A stretch of DNA of 14,789 nt, taken from assembly GCA_947492175.1 (NCBI GenBank), contig CANLMQ010000059.1, positions 1 through 14,789 of the forward strand, read 5' to 3'. Each line of letters begins with the position of its first letter. Within the stretch, counting starts at the first letter, position 1. The stretch comes from an uncultured Draconibacterium sp. Lineage in GTDB: Bacteria > Bacteroidota > Bacteroidia > Bacteroidales > Prolixibacteraceae. The notes below the pieces were generated by a model. The model ran no database searches and had not been told where the DNA came from. It worked only from the letters and a program-made list of their open reading frames with translations. Below, in pieces: positions 1 to 8,620 of the stretch. A program made the translations under genes and the position numbers.

Positions 1-104
1 ACCAGTAAATGAAGAAATAATCGTTTACATTCTATCAAATTAAGTATAAATTTGTCAAGCTATTTTAGGAAAGGTCATTATAAATAAAAATCTGTCAAAA
101 AACA

Positions 105-140
105 AATAGCCGTATCGAAGTTTATTCCAAAACGGCTATT
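105..140 (-). terminator. Rho-independent terminator of the MFS transporter gene
   Basis: A perfect 9-bp inverted repeat, AATAGCCGT (105-113) and ACGGCTATT (132-140), encloses an 18-nt loop. Read on the minus strand, it lies just past the stop codon of the MFS gene at 167, and its distal arm is followed by TGTTTTTTGAC, a T-rich tract as expected for intrinsic termination. The long loop is slightly unusual. It would end the ThuA-MFS transcript. Confidence 0.75.
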
Positions 141-166
141 CAAAAATTTATTCTCTCAAAAAAAAC

Positions 167-1489
167 TTATGCTTCTTTTTTGTTTTTAACCAGCATATAA
201 AGTATAATAAATGCGACAACCAATATTATTGGTAAAATCGACATATTTCTTAAAGTAATTTGCGGACCGGCAGTTTCGATTGATTTTCCCATAATAGGCA
301 AAACCATAGAAGTAGCTACAAAACCGGCTCCTCCCAAAATAGACATTCCCAAAGCTCCACTTTTGGGTACATACTCAGAAGTGACACCTATCATTGTAGG
401 CCAGAAATAACAAACACCAACCGCAAATACTGCAGCCGAAACAACCGTCATTACCGGGCCACTGGCAATACTTAACAATAATAACCCGGCTACCGAGAAT
501 ACAGCCGATCCAAGTAATACTCCGGGAGGGGCCAAACGATGTATCAATCCTCCCGCAAAGAAACGGCCAACAGCCATAAAACCGGTAACAACTGCCAAAA
601 TTATCATCGGATGAATCCCGTTATCAGCCAGCAAGGCATTTATCCATTGGGTTGTTCCCAATTCGGTAGAAGCTGTTAATAACATGCAAAAGAATATAAA
701 AGGGAAAAGCAATGTAATTTTGTTCACCATACGTCCCTCTACAATTATAGCGATTGCGATAATTCCAACAATAATCAAAGGCAAAGAATAACTTGATGTT
801 ACCGTATTAGCTATTGCCGGAGTCGTGGCTACCAGGATCATAAAAATTACAGCCAGTGTTATAGTAACCGGAGCGCCAACATTACGCATCATTTCTTTGT
901 AAGTTACACCCGTTGCCACACGTTCGGTTTCCGGAATATTCTGCCCAAAGAAAAGAAATCCATAAATAACCAGTGGTATAAACAACAAGCTAACCAGTAC
1001 CTGCCAGGGTAAATTCAGTTGATCCATTACCAGAGCAGCCAGCAGACTGCCTATTACAATACCTCCTGGAAACCACACATGAAAACGGTTTAACATTTTT
1101 GTCTTTTTATCAGGAAACAAAGTAGTCACCAAAGGATTGCAAGCTGCTTCCACGCTACCATTTCCAAGCCCAATAAAAACGTTAGCAATAAACAGCGAAG
1201 TATAACTTTTTGCCAGTAACAGTAATACAATACCAATTAAGTGCATAGCAAAAGCCGCCCATATAATGGATTTAGTTTTTACAATATCGATAAAATACCC
1301 ACCCGCAAACATGGCCACTGCAAACCCCCAGAATGCAGGGCCGAATGCTCTTCCAACCTGCTCGGCTGTTAATCCATAATCATCGGTAAAAACACTTTCA
1401 ATCCGTGCCCTGATGGCAAATGTAATTGCAGTAACCAACAAAGCCAGACAGCTCGCAACAAACAGTCGTTTTTGATTCATTTCTTTCAT
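167..1489 (-). CDS. MFS transporter, fucose permease/FHS-like sugar transporter
   Basis: A 440-residue polytopic inner-membrane protein with about 12 hydrophobic segments, the usual MFS size. Residues 109-120 (GNGSVEAACNPL) and 133-143 (LNRFHVWFPGG) resemble the G-N...NP and LN-x-x-H-x-x-F-G-x-G signatures of the fucose/glucose/galactose-H+ symporter (FHS) branch of MFS, so a sugar or sugar-derived substrate taken up by proton symport is likely. The substrate cannot be read from sequence. A second ATG at codon 4 could also be the start; neither has a strong Shine-Dalgarno. It lies 77 bp downstream of the ThuA-domain gene on the same strand and ends just before a hairpin terminator, so the two probably form one transcript. 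A GH29 fucosidase is encoded about 9.5 kb away, too far to claim a shared operon. Confidence 0.85.
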   Translation of the reverse strand: MKEMNQKRLFVASCLALLVTAITFAIRARIESVFTDDYGLTAEQVGRAFGPAFWGFAVAMFAGGYFIDIVKTKSIIWAAFAMHLIGIVLLLLAKSYTSLFIANVFIGLGNGSVEAACNPLVTTLFPDKKTKMLNRFHVWFPGGIVIGSLLAALVMDQLNLPWQVLVSLLFIPLVIYGFLFFGQNIPETERVATGVTYKEMMRNVGAPVTITLAVIFMILVATTPAIANTVTSSYSLPLIIVGIIAIAIIVEGRMVNKITLLFPFIFFCMLLTASTELGTTQWINALLADNGIHPMIILAVVTGFMAVGRFFAGGLIHRLAPPGVLLGSAVFSVAGLLLLSIASGPVMTVVSAAVFAVGVCYFWPTMIGVTSEYVPKSGALGMSILGGAGFVATSMVLPIMGKSIETAGPQITLRNMSILPIILVVAFIILYMLVKNKKEA

Positions 1490-1566
1490 GATTATTAAAA
1501 TTGGTTTAGTTGAGATAGAGCTAATTTTAAGGAATAAGCTCTGAATCTCTGATTTATTGAATTTAA

Positions 1567-2277
1567 TTAATTTGTAACTGCCAGGTATTTTATGGCCTGT
1601 AACACTAATCTTCGGTAATCTTCCGATAGGTAAGTACGTTTATCATGTCCCGGTTGCAGATATATAATATTGGATTTGTTATAAACATTTTCCCAGGCAA
1701 TAAATTCGGAACTCTTTGGATGACGGGTACGCAATAATGGTTTCACTTTATCAGAAATCCGGATGTTACCATACACCTCGTCGAAAAAACGCAGTTCCTG
1801 AAAACCCGAAGTCACAGGAGTATAATTCTCGATACTACAATAAACCCATACATCATGATCAAATGTCGATTGTAATTCCTCAGGCACCTTCTCCCCTTTT
1901 TCGATGTATTTACCACCTATCATCTGTTCAAATTGAGGCCATTTCTGGTACGATGCCAGCGAATGATGCAGAAACAAAAAAGGTTTTCCTTGTTTGGTCA
2001 GTTTTAGATAAGCAGCCCTTTCTTCCATTGAGATCGTGTTCCACATATCGTAAAATACCAGTACGTCAAAATTTTCTGCTGTCCCTTTTGCCAGTTCTTT
2101 ATTTGCATCAGGCTGTTCAAAATGTTCGTATTCCACTCCATCCAATGCATCGAACAATTGGAAAAACTGAAGCGTATCAAATGCATGGCCACCTGTAACC
2201 AGCATTACTTTAATATCCTGACTTTGTGCAAAATGTATGAAAAACAGAAACAAAAAAAGAAGTAATATTCGTTTCAT
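1567..2277 (-). CDS. Secreted ThuA-domain protein (trehalose utilization-like, class I glutamine amidotransferase fold)
   Basis: A 236-residue protein with an N-terminal signal peptide (hydrophobic residues 4-17, likely cleavage after AQS at about 19), so it should act in the periplasm. ThuA-family landmarks are clear: VTGGHAFD near residue 27, FYDMWN near 75, LHHSLASYQKW near 103, a MIGG loop, FFDEVYG near 164, and a C-terminal YLQPGHDKRTY plus YRRL helix. ThuA proteins have a flavodoxin/amidotransferase-like fold. In Bacteroidota they are common in sugar-use loci, often beside MFS permeases and Gfo/Idh/MocA oxidoreductases, but their chemistry is unsettled. It is the first gene of the minus-strand unit and would be co-transcribed with the permease. 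The plus-strand reading frame over this interval is a shadow. Confidence 0.85.
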   Translation of the reverse strand: MKRILLLFLFLFFIHFAQSQDIKVMLVTGGHAFDTLQFFQLFDALDGVEYEHFEQPDANKELAKGTAENFDVLVFYDMWNTISMEERAAYLKLTKQGKPFLFLHHSLASYQKWPQFEQMIGGKYIEKGEKVPEELQSTFDHDVWVYCSIENYTPVTSGFQELRFFDEVYGNIRISDKVKPLLRTRHPKSSEFIAWENVYNKSNIIYLQPGHDKRTYLSEDYRRLVLQAIKYLAVTN

Positions 2278-2562
2278 AATTAGGTTTTTAGTACATCTCA
2301 GAACTATTTCACAACAACGACCTGTTCTGTTCCGTTCGATTCTGCCAATAAATATACAAATTTCAAAATTACCTCATCAATAGATCGTCTGTTTTTACTG
2401 AAATAAAATATGTTAACCTTAAAATCTTTTGATACAATAATTTTAACAGAAAAGTAATAATCTCGCTTGTTTAATTTGATTTAGAATATTTTTAGGTTTA
2501 AATTGTATGCCATTACATAAACACATTCGAACAACATTCGTTCTATTAAAAAATTACAAATC
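2278..2562. promoter_or_regulatory. Divergent intergenic region between the ThuA gene and the hydrolase gene
   Basis: This 285-bp AT-rich region must hold promoters for both flanking genes. On the minus strand TAATTTTG (plus 2364-2371) matches the Bacteroidota -7 element TAnnTTTG, but no TTG-type -33 element stands at the usual spacing. For the plus-strand gene TAGGTTTA (2493-2500) is only a near match. GTTCT-GTTCC-GTTCG-ATTCT (2324-2343) is a run of four similar 5-mers. ACATTCG occurs twice exactly 11 bp apart (2523-2529 and 2534-2540). I see no RNA gene or ORF. Confidence 0.4.
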
Positions 2563-3813
2563 ATGAATAATATATTATCTCGTTTTCCACTTTATCTAAT
2601 CCTGGCTTTATTGATTTTTGTTTCGTGTGATAATGGAATGGACGATGTAGAAATTCCCAGTGAAAACGAATACCTGGTAAGCTCGGATCCTGTCGCTACG
2701 TATCAAAAAGAATCAATAACCACCTATATTGCTTTGGCAAAACTTTTATATCCGGACCAAGCCGATGAACTTGATCAACTTTTAATTTATGTGGAAACGG
2801 GCGTTCAAGTGTATAAGATTGTTTATAATACTCAGTTTAAAGGAGAAACTGTACAGGCATCCGGAATCGTTTGTTTTCCCGACCAACCCGGAAGTTACCC
2901 CATTTTAAGCTACCAAAACGGAACAAATACCTTACACAGTGCTGCTCCGACGGTGGACGATGACAATAAACTTTTTCAAATTCTTGAAATGATGGGATCA
3001 ACCGGCTTTATAATTACCCTCCCCGATTACCTCGGTTTTGGCGAGTCGGAGAATATGTTTCATCCCTATTTGCACAAAGAGTCTACCGTTCAATCGCTAG
3101 TGGATATGTTACGTGCCGTTAAGGAAATGACAGAGGAACAACAAGACATTGATTTTAATAATGATTTGTACATCAGTGGTTATTCGCAGGGAGGATGGGC
3201 AACCATGGCATTGCAGCAGGCAATTGAAACCAACTATTCGTCTGAATTTAATTTACAAGCCAGTGCTTGCGGAGCCGGCCCTTACAATTTAACCACAATT
3301 AACGAATACGTTACCGGTTTGACTGAATATCCTATGCCCTACTTTTTAGGTTACATTTTTAACAGTTATCTGGAATTGGACTTAAGTACACCAATCGAGG
3401 ATGTGATTCAGGCACCGTATGCCGCACTTATTCCTGAATTATACGACGGAACTAAAGATGGCGACGCTATTAATGACCTACTAACAACATCAATGCCTGA
3501 TTTTTTCACAGCCGATTATATCAGCAACTGGGCAACTGATACCAAGTTTAAAAATCTTACCGATATGCTGGCAGAAAATAGTGTGGAAGCATGGGCAACC
3601 ACTACTCCAACTCTTATTTTACACGGAACTGCTGATATGTTTGTGCCGCTAATGGTATCAACCGATATCTATGCTGATTTTATTGCTGCCGGTACCAGCA
3701 ATAATCTGATTGAATTTGTTCCGTTGGAAGGACTCAACCACTCGGGGGGGATTGTTCCATCCGGACTGGCTTCGCTGAAATGGTTTATTCAACTAAAAGA
3801 CAATGCCTTGTAA
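2563..3813 (+). CDS. Secreted alpha/beta-hydrolase lipoprotein (lipase/esterase-like)
   Basis: A 416-residue protein. It starts with a lipoprotein signal peptide with Cys at residue 22 (lipobox IFVSC), followed by DNG, so it is probably membrane-anchored and facing the periplasm or exported to the surface. The catalytic triad of an alpha/beta hydrolase can be placed: nucleophile Ser208 in the elbow GYSQGG, Asp358 in LHGTADMFVP, and His393 in GLNHSGG. An oxyanion-side motif LPDYLGFGES is at about 153-162. Size and motif order fit the secretory lipase/prolyl-peptidase-like group often annotated as 'alpha/beta hydrolase' or 'lipase family protein'. The substrate is probably a carboxylic ester but is not determined. 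It stands alone on the plus strand and converges with the regulator gene, with only 14 bp between the two stop codons and no hairpin terminator visible. Confidence 0.85.
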   Translation: MNNILSRFPLYLILALLIFVSCDNGMDDVEIPSENEYLVSSDPVATYQKESITTYIALAKLLYPDQADELDQLLIYVETGVQVYKIVYNTQFKGETVQASGIVCFPDQPGSYPILSYQNGTNTLHSAAPTVDDDNKLFQILEMMGSTGFIITLPDYLGFGESENMFHPYLHKESTVQSLVDMLRAVKEMTEEQQDIDFNNDLYISGYSQGGWATMALQQAIETNYSSEFNLQASACGAGPYNLTTINEYVTGLTEYPMPYFLGYIFNSYLELDLSTPIEDVIQAPYAALIPELYDGTKDGDAINDLLTTSMPDFFTADYISNWATDTKFKNLTDMLAENSVEAWATTTPTLILHGTADMFVPLMVSTDIYADFIAAGTSNNLIEFVPLEGLNHSGGIVPSGLASLKWFIQLKDNAL

Positions 3814-3827
3814 TACATAAATCTTAT

Positions 3828-6476
3828 TTACAACAAACCTTTTTCCTTTAGCGACACCTCAATTCGTTTGTGGTATTGGTTGAATTTATCCTCCAGTTTC
3901 AGGAATATCCTTTGATATCCCGAATGATTCATCATATTCTGGGCTAAAGGTTCAATTGGCGTAAACAGAATTGTCCAGTAATGAAAGTTGTCTTCCTCCG
4001 AAAATAATTGCAGGTGTTCAATAGCCTTTTGCGTATCTCCCTTATAAGAATAATAAAGCGCCAAATTGTAGTGCTTGTATATCGACTGCATTTTATCAGC
4101 ATCCGATTTGTAAGCTTCAATATATTTTTCCGCCAGTTCCTTTTCGCCCGCTTTATCAAAAACATACGCAATTTTTCCATTTTCGGAATTGTAAATATCA
4201 AGATGATAAGTCTCCCTTAACTCAGTAAACTTTTTATAATAGACAAACGATGTTTTATAATCTCCCAGATAATAGTAGGCTTTTGCCACTTCCTGCAGTA
4301 TGTCCAACCTACTCTTATCTTTTTCAAAAGTTCTCAGCAACAAGTCTCTCAGTTGTTCCAAATCTCTATTTTTCGAATAAAGAATATAAGCCTTCAGGTA
4401 TTCCGAATACAAATTATCCGGCAAATAACGAAGTGATTTATTGACGTATTTTTCAGCTTCACCTACAAAACCCGATTGAATAAATGCATTGCTGATATGT
4501 AGAAAACTATAACTTGCGGCAGCCGAATCGTAGGCTGCAACCACATCAATTTCCAGTCCCTTTAAAGCATATTCAAGGTATTTTTCGGTATTGGGTAAAT
4601 GATTTACATAGAGGTCGACAAGAAAAATCAAAACTAAATCGTTGTTTGGGCTAACTTCCAAAACCTTCTCAAAATAAGGAACTGCCAGTTCGTACTCTTT
4701 ATGTTCCATATAAAAAAGTGCCTTGGCAATTAAACTTTGTGGCAGCTTCGAATCGAAAAACAAGGCCTGATCAGCATAATAATTAATAGAATCAGAATAG
4801 TGTTTTTCTGCTTTACCTTCATCCAGCAGATAATAAGCAATGGCTATTGCTGCATACGACCGGGCAAATTTGGTGTCGTATTGAATGGCCTGTAAAAAAC
4901 AGGATATTGAATTTTCCAGATTTTCGGGAGTTGGACGCTGTAAAAGGTCAAGTCCCTGCAGAAACAAATCGTAAGCAACCAGATTGTTGGTTGGCTTTTT
5001 TTCTATTCGATCCATTTCCTCCGGAGTGAGTATTACTTCTATTTCTTCGGCAATATTTTTAGCAACCTCAGCCTGCAGAGCAAAAATATCTTCCGTGTTT
5101 TTTTTATATTGTTTACTCCACAAATGATTGTCAGTAGCCGCTTCAATTAGCTGAATATTTAATAAAATCCGGTTCCCAATTTTCTGACCACTTCCTTCAA
5201 TCAGGTACATCGCATTTAATTCCTTTGCTATTTCAGGTGTTGTTTTCAGATTAAGCCGGTATTGCTCCACCGACGTGCGGCTTATCACCCTTAAATCTTT
5301 AATCTTCTGAAGATTATTAAGGGTTGATTCCATTAATCCGTTTACGATATACACATTGGAAGAATCGCTGCTGTCGTTTATGAAAGGTAAAACAGCAATC
5401 GACTTTTTCCCCGATGGTTTTGGCAACGAATCGTTTTTAAACAGGCCGGAGGTCGAAACAAGGTAGCCCAAAACAAAAATAACAACTGCCGCCAAACTCC
5501 ACTTTATCCATTCATTATGCCCTGAAACAATAATATTTCTTCCAACCTTTTTTACCAATCCAACCTTTGTAGCACCAGCAATCTTTCCCTTGTCGGGAAC
5601 AACCAGGCCGGGATGAGCCAAAGCACAAACTCCCATTGGTTTGCTCACATTCTTAAGCTGAAATTCCCCCAGATAAACACAGTTAATTCCTTTTTGATTT
5701 TTGACTTCATCCGAAACCTTTTCCGAAACAAAGACACTCCCCGAAAGAGCAAGCGACTCTATTCGGGCAGCAATATTTACGCCGTCGCCAATTATTCCGT
5801 CTTCGCTAAAAATAATATCACCACTGTGAATTCCTATTCTTACCGGAATTTCGGGAACGGCACGAAAAGCAAGCTGTAATTCAATTCCACATCGCACTGC
5901 ATCGATAGCACTGTTAAAAGTACTTAGTGTACCATCGCCAAAATACTGCAGAATTTTACCACTAAACTTGTTGGTCACCGAATTAAAAACCTCGCGGTGC
6001 CTGTTTCTGAACTCAATAGCTTTTTGCTCGTCCTGCTGCATTAAGGCAGTATATCCCTGAATATCAGTAAACATTATTGCTGCCAGCCGATGTGAATGTT
6101 CTGAGCTTGCCGGTTCGGCAATTTCTGACGTTTCAATGGCTTCTTTTCCTTCCTCTCCAGGTGGATACCCATATAAATCGCCAAAACATTTGATAAAATA
6201 CGAAGGGCTGCCAAAACCAACTTTGTAGGCAATTTCCGAAACTGTAAGCGAAGTTTCCCTCAGCAGTTCCTTTGCATAGTTTAACCTCACATTACGGATG
6301 AACTGGCTCACCGACAAATTGGTTAGGCTTTTAACTTTTCGCAGCAAGTTGGAACGACTCATGCCTATGGAATCCGCTAAGTCGGAAACGCCAAACTGTT
6401 CACTGGAAATATTCTCCTCAACGATTTGGGTAATTCGGCGAATAAAATCATTTTTATCCGAACGCGATTTTGGCAT
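3828..6476 (-). CDS. Membrane-bound AraC-type HTH / class III nucleotide cyclase / TPR fusion regulator
   Basis: An 882-residue multidomain protein. Residues about 8-105 are an AraC-type HTH, with ISRSNLL-like recognition (SMSRSNLLRKVKSL) and the family-typical VSEIAYKVGFGSPSYFIKCF. Residues about 130-290 are a class III adenylate/guanylate cyclase domain: metal-binding Asp138 in FTDIQGY, Asp181 in YFGDG, and transition-state residues Asn234 and Arg238 in GDGVNIAAR. The position that is usually Lys in adenylyl cyclases (GRxxKxxGD) reads Gln here (GKILQYFGD). A single membrane segment lies at about 325-345. Residues about 357-480 resemble the TolB-N/FlgO-like domain often found in such cyclases (KSIAVLPFINDSS). 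About 500-860 are TPR-like helices, predicted to be outside the cytoplasm. It may be a one-step sensor that binds DNA and/or makes a cyclic nucleotide. It is divergent from the acyltransferase-ankyrin gene, with an inverted repeat in between. Confidence 0.85.
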   Translation of the reverse strand: MPKSRSDKNDFIRRITQIVEENISSEQFGVSDLADSIGMSRSNLLRKVKSLTNLSVSQFIRNVRLNYAKELLRETSLTVSEIAYKVGFGSPSYFIKCFGDLYGYPPGEEGKEAIETSEIAEPASSEHSHRLAAIMFTDIQGYTALMQQDEQKAIEFRNRHREVFNSVTNKFSGKILQYFGDGTLSTFNSAIDAVRCGIELQLAFRAVPEIPVRIGIHSGDIIFSEDGIIGDGVNIAARIESLALSGSVFVSEKVSDEVKNQKGINCVYLGEFQLKNVSKPMGVCALAHPGLVVPDKGKIAGATKVGLVKKVGRNIIVSGHNEWIKWSLAAVVIFVLGYLVSTSGLFKNDSLPKPSGKKSIAVLPFINDSSDSSNVYIVNGLMESTLNNLQKIKDLRVISRTSVEQYRLNLKTTPEIAKELNAMYLIEGSGQKIGNRILLNIQLIEAATDNHLWSKQYKKNTEDIFALQAEVAKNIAEEIEVILTPEEMDRIEKKPTNNLVAYDLFLQGLDLLQRPTPENLENSISCFLQAIQYDTKFARSYAAIAIAYYLLDEGKAEKHYSDSINYYADQALFFDSKLPQSLIAKALFYMEHKEYELAVPYFEKVLEVSPNNDLVLIFLVDLYVNHLPNTEKYLEYALKGLEIDVVAAYDSAAASYSFLHISNAFIQSGFVGEAEKYVNKSLRYLPDNLYSEYLKAYILYSKNRDLEQLRDLLLRTFEKDKSRLDILQEVAKAYYYLGDYKTSFVYYKKFTELRETYHLDIYNSENGKIAYVFDKAGEKELAEKYIEAYKSDADKMQSIYKHYNLALYYSYKGDTQKAIEHLQLFSEEDNFHYWTILFTPIEPLAQNMMNHSGYQRIFLKLEDKFNQYHKRIEVSLKEKGLL

Positions 6477-6497
6477 AGTTGTTAATTTTTGGTTGTA

Positions 6498-6571
6498 GCA
6501 GAACCGAATTTTATTTAAAAATACGAAATAAGTTTTACATCCTTTTTTTTCGATGCAAAATCCGGTTCTGC
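6498..6571. promoter_or_regulatory. Candidate operator: 15-bp inverted repeat between the regulator and acyltransferase genes
   Basis: GCAGAACCGAATTTT at 6498-6512 is matched by AAAATCCGGTTCTGC at 6557-6571, the reverse complement in 14 of 15 positions. The spacer is 44 bp and the arm centres are 59 bp apart. The left arm begins 21 bp upstream of the regulator start codon. The right arm is about 135 bp upstream of the divergent gene. The position and the AraC-type domain of the regulator suggest autoregulation and control of the divergent gene, perhaps by looping. A long-loop RNA hairpin in the regulator leader is the alternative. The remaining intergenic sequence (6477-6705) shows no convincing TAnnTTTG promoter. 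Confidence 0.5.
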
Positions 6572-6705
6572 GTCATAGTTTATATTGTTACATCATAATT
6601 TAAATCCCTTCCGCAAACTTTATTCATTATCCTGCATAGTTAATTATACCTGCATCACGCTTTGTCAGACCTTTACAGTATCGAAAAATTCAAAAATCAA
6701 ACAAA

Positions 6706-8427
6706 ATGAAAACGCGGATTAATTTTCTTGACAACTTACGAACCTTCATGATTTTTCTGGTTGTTGTGCTACATTCAGGATTGGTTTACGAATCTGTCTT
6801 GCAAAACAGCTGGCTAGTAAACGACCCGGTAAAAAACGAATCAATTGGTTTAATACGTATGTATTTAGACTTATTTGTGATGTTTATTATCTTCTTTATA
6901 TCCGGTTACTTTATTCCGGAATCAGTCAAAAGCAAATCGGCTATTGAGTTTATTAAGTCGAAATTCAAACGAATCTACCTGCCTTGGATTATAGCAGTTT
7001 TTACATTAATTCCTGCCTATAAATTTATCTTCCTTTTTTCGCGTGGATTACCACAGGAAGAATGGTTTTCGTACTTTCATTTCTTCCAGCGCGCAGGTAG
7101 CGATTTAAGTTTTTATGCCAACAACCCGGCTCAAAACTGGTTGTGGTTTTTACCTGTTCTCTTTTTGTTTCAGATCGTTTACTTAGGACTCTCAAAAACC
7201 AAAGTACTATCATTGAATATTTCCTTAAAAACAGGTGTTATTTTAGCCTTTTTGTTTGGCGTAATTTATAGCATTACTATTTCGTCGCTGGGATTAAAAG
7301 GTTGGTACAATTCGGCCCTTTTGCACTTTCAAAGAGAACGATTACTGGTTTATTTTATGGCCTTTTTGTTGGGAACGCTTTGTTACAAACACAAGGTATT
7401 CAATTCGAATAAAAAAAATAAGAAACTCTACATAAGCGCAAATGTAGTTCTTACACTTGCTCTGGCACTATTTACAACCATCGCTTTAAATACCTTTTTT
7501 AATATTATCGATCCGGCTAGAAACTACTATTTTATTTCCGGGTTTGCCGACAGGACAATGTACTACATATCGGCAATGTTGTCGCAACTCGTTTTTTTGT
7601 ATATAATGATATACACATTCCGCAATCGCTATAATAAAACAAATGTTATTATGCACGAACTCAACCGGAACTCTTACCCGGTTTATATAATCCATACCAT
7701 TGTCCTCGGTGTTGTAGCTCTTACGCTCATGGAGATGTCAATCCCGGCAATGATTAAATTTTTAATTCTTACAGTCTTAACATTTATCTTTTCGAATATG
7801 ATCATTTATTCGTGGCGATTAACAAAACAAAAACAAGTAAACATGAAGACAATTGCAACCACTATTCTGGCAGTTCTTATTATTGGTGCTACATTCAGAA
7901 CCTTTCCCTCTACTGCCGAGAACGATCAACAAACACCTGCAACACAGGAAAGTTCGGATCCTCAAAATACAAAGAGCATTCATGCTGCAGTAGTTTCGGG
8001 GAACCTCGAAGCCGTTAAACAATTGATAAAAACCGGAGCCGATATAAATGAAAAAGAACCGGCCGGAGGATCGAGCCCGCTGATTACAGCCTGTGTTTTT
8101 AACCAAACCGAAATAGCCCTGGAGTTGATTAAAACAGGCGCCGATTTAAACTTCACAAATAACGACGGATCGACACCCTTACACACCGCGGCCTTTTTTT
8201 GCCGCACCGAAATTGTAAAAGCTCTGCTGGAAAAAGGAGCCAATAAACACATCCGAAACAAGGCAGGATCAACCGCACTGGAAGCTGTAACTGTTCCTTT
8301 TGATGCGGTAAAAGGAATTTATAACTATTTTGGAAATGTATATGAACCTTTGGGTTTGAAACTTGATCAGGATAGAATACAAAAAACCCGCCCTGTTATT
8401 GCTGAGATGATTAATAATAGTAACTAA
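6706..8427 (+). CDS. Acyltransferase 3 family membrane protein fused to C-terminal ankyrin repeats
   Basis: A 573-residue protein. Residues about 1-375 form an acyltransferase-3 (OpgC/OafA-like) membrane domain with about ten hydrophobic segments. The opening INFLDNLRTFMIF and His23 in VVLHSG match the family's conserved start and essential His. Such enzymes O-acylate sugars or other envelope molecules across the membrane. From Met380 the protein reads like a separate secreted protein: a basic residue, a hydrophobic core (MKTIATTILAVLIIGATF), a low-complexity Thr/Glu/Gln linker, then about three ankyrin repeats at about 423-535 (HAAVVSGNLEAVKQLIKTGAD, PLITACVFNQTEIA, TPLHTAAFFCRTEIVKALLEKGA). 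The C-terminal tail, PLGLKLDQDRIQKTRPVIAEM, resembles stand-alone secreted ankyrin proteins that I recall from Bacteroidota. The ankyrin part should lie outside the cytoplasm. The gene is divergent from the AraC-cyclase regulator, its likely controller. Confidence 0.85.
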   Translation: MKTRINFLDNLRTFMIFLVVVLHSGLVYESVLQNSWLVNDPVKNESIGLIRMYLDLFVMFIIFFISGYFIPESVKSKSAIEFIKSKFKRIYLPWIIAVFTLIPAYKFIFLFSRGLPQEEWFSYFHFFQRAGSDLSFYANNPAQNWLWFLPVLFLFQIVYLGLSKTKVLSLNISLKTGVILAFLFGVIYSITISSLGLKGWYNSALLHFQRERLLVYFMAFLLGTLCYKHKVFNSNKKNKKLYISANVVLTLALALFTTIALNTFFNIIDPARNYYFISGFADRTMYYISAMLSQLVFLYIMIYTFRNRYNKTNVIMHELNRNSYPVYIIHTIVLGVVALTLMEMSIPAMIKFLILTVLTFIFSNMIIYSWRLTKQKQVNMKTIATTILAVLIIGATFRTFPSTAENDQQTPATQESSDPQNTKSIHAAVVSGNLEAVKQLIKTGADINEKEPAGGSSPLITACVFNQTEIALELIKTGADLNFTNNDGSTPLHTAAFFCRTEIVKALLEKGANKHIRNKAGSTALEAVTVPFDAVKGIYNYFGNVYEPLGLKLDQDRIQKTRPVIAEMINNSN

Positions 8428-8460
8428 TTACAAAAAACAAATACTCTTTAGAATTAGTTA
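8421..8460. other. AT-rich inverted repeat over the acyltransferase-ankyrin stop codon
   Basis: TAACTAATT (8421-8429) and AATTAGTTA (8452-8460) are perfect 9-bp inverted arms with a 22-nt spacer. The left arm contains the TAA stop at 8425-8427. It could be a weak 3'-end hairpin, but there is no G/C in the core of the stem and no T-tract after it, so an intrinsic terminator is doubtful. Further on (8546-8564), GTAATA and TATTAC form a second short hairpin before the oxidoreductase gene. Otherwise 8461-8620 shows nothing recognisable. Confidence 0.3.
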
Positions 8461-8620
8461 AACATATGAAAAAGAATGCCGAACTTTGAAACAATTAAAG
8501 TAATGAATCCTGCAGCCTCCGTTACAAAATGTTCTGATCTTTAGTGTAATAATCACGCTATTACTATACCTATTAAACAAAGTCATCCTGCTGTTCAAAC
8601 ACCATTAAAATGACAAGACA

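Noticed and set aside
1..104. A possible gene fragment at the left edge.
   Set aside because: The sequence is AT-rich with stop codons in the frames I read and no recognisable motif. It appears to be intergenic sequence beyond the MFS terminator.
1716..2198. A 160-codon plus-strand frame opposite the ThuA gene.
   Set aside because: The minus-strand frame has a signal peptide and all ThuA landmarks. The plus-strand product is Pro/His/Arg-rich without any domain, so it is a shadow.
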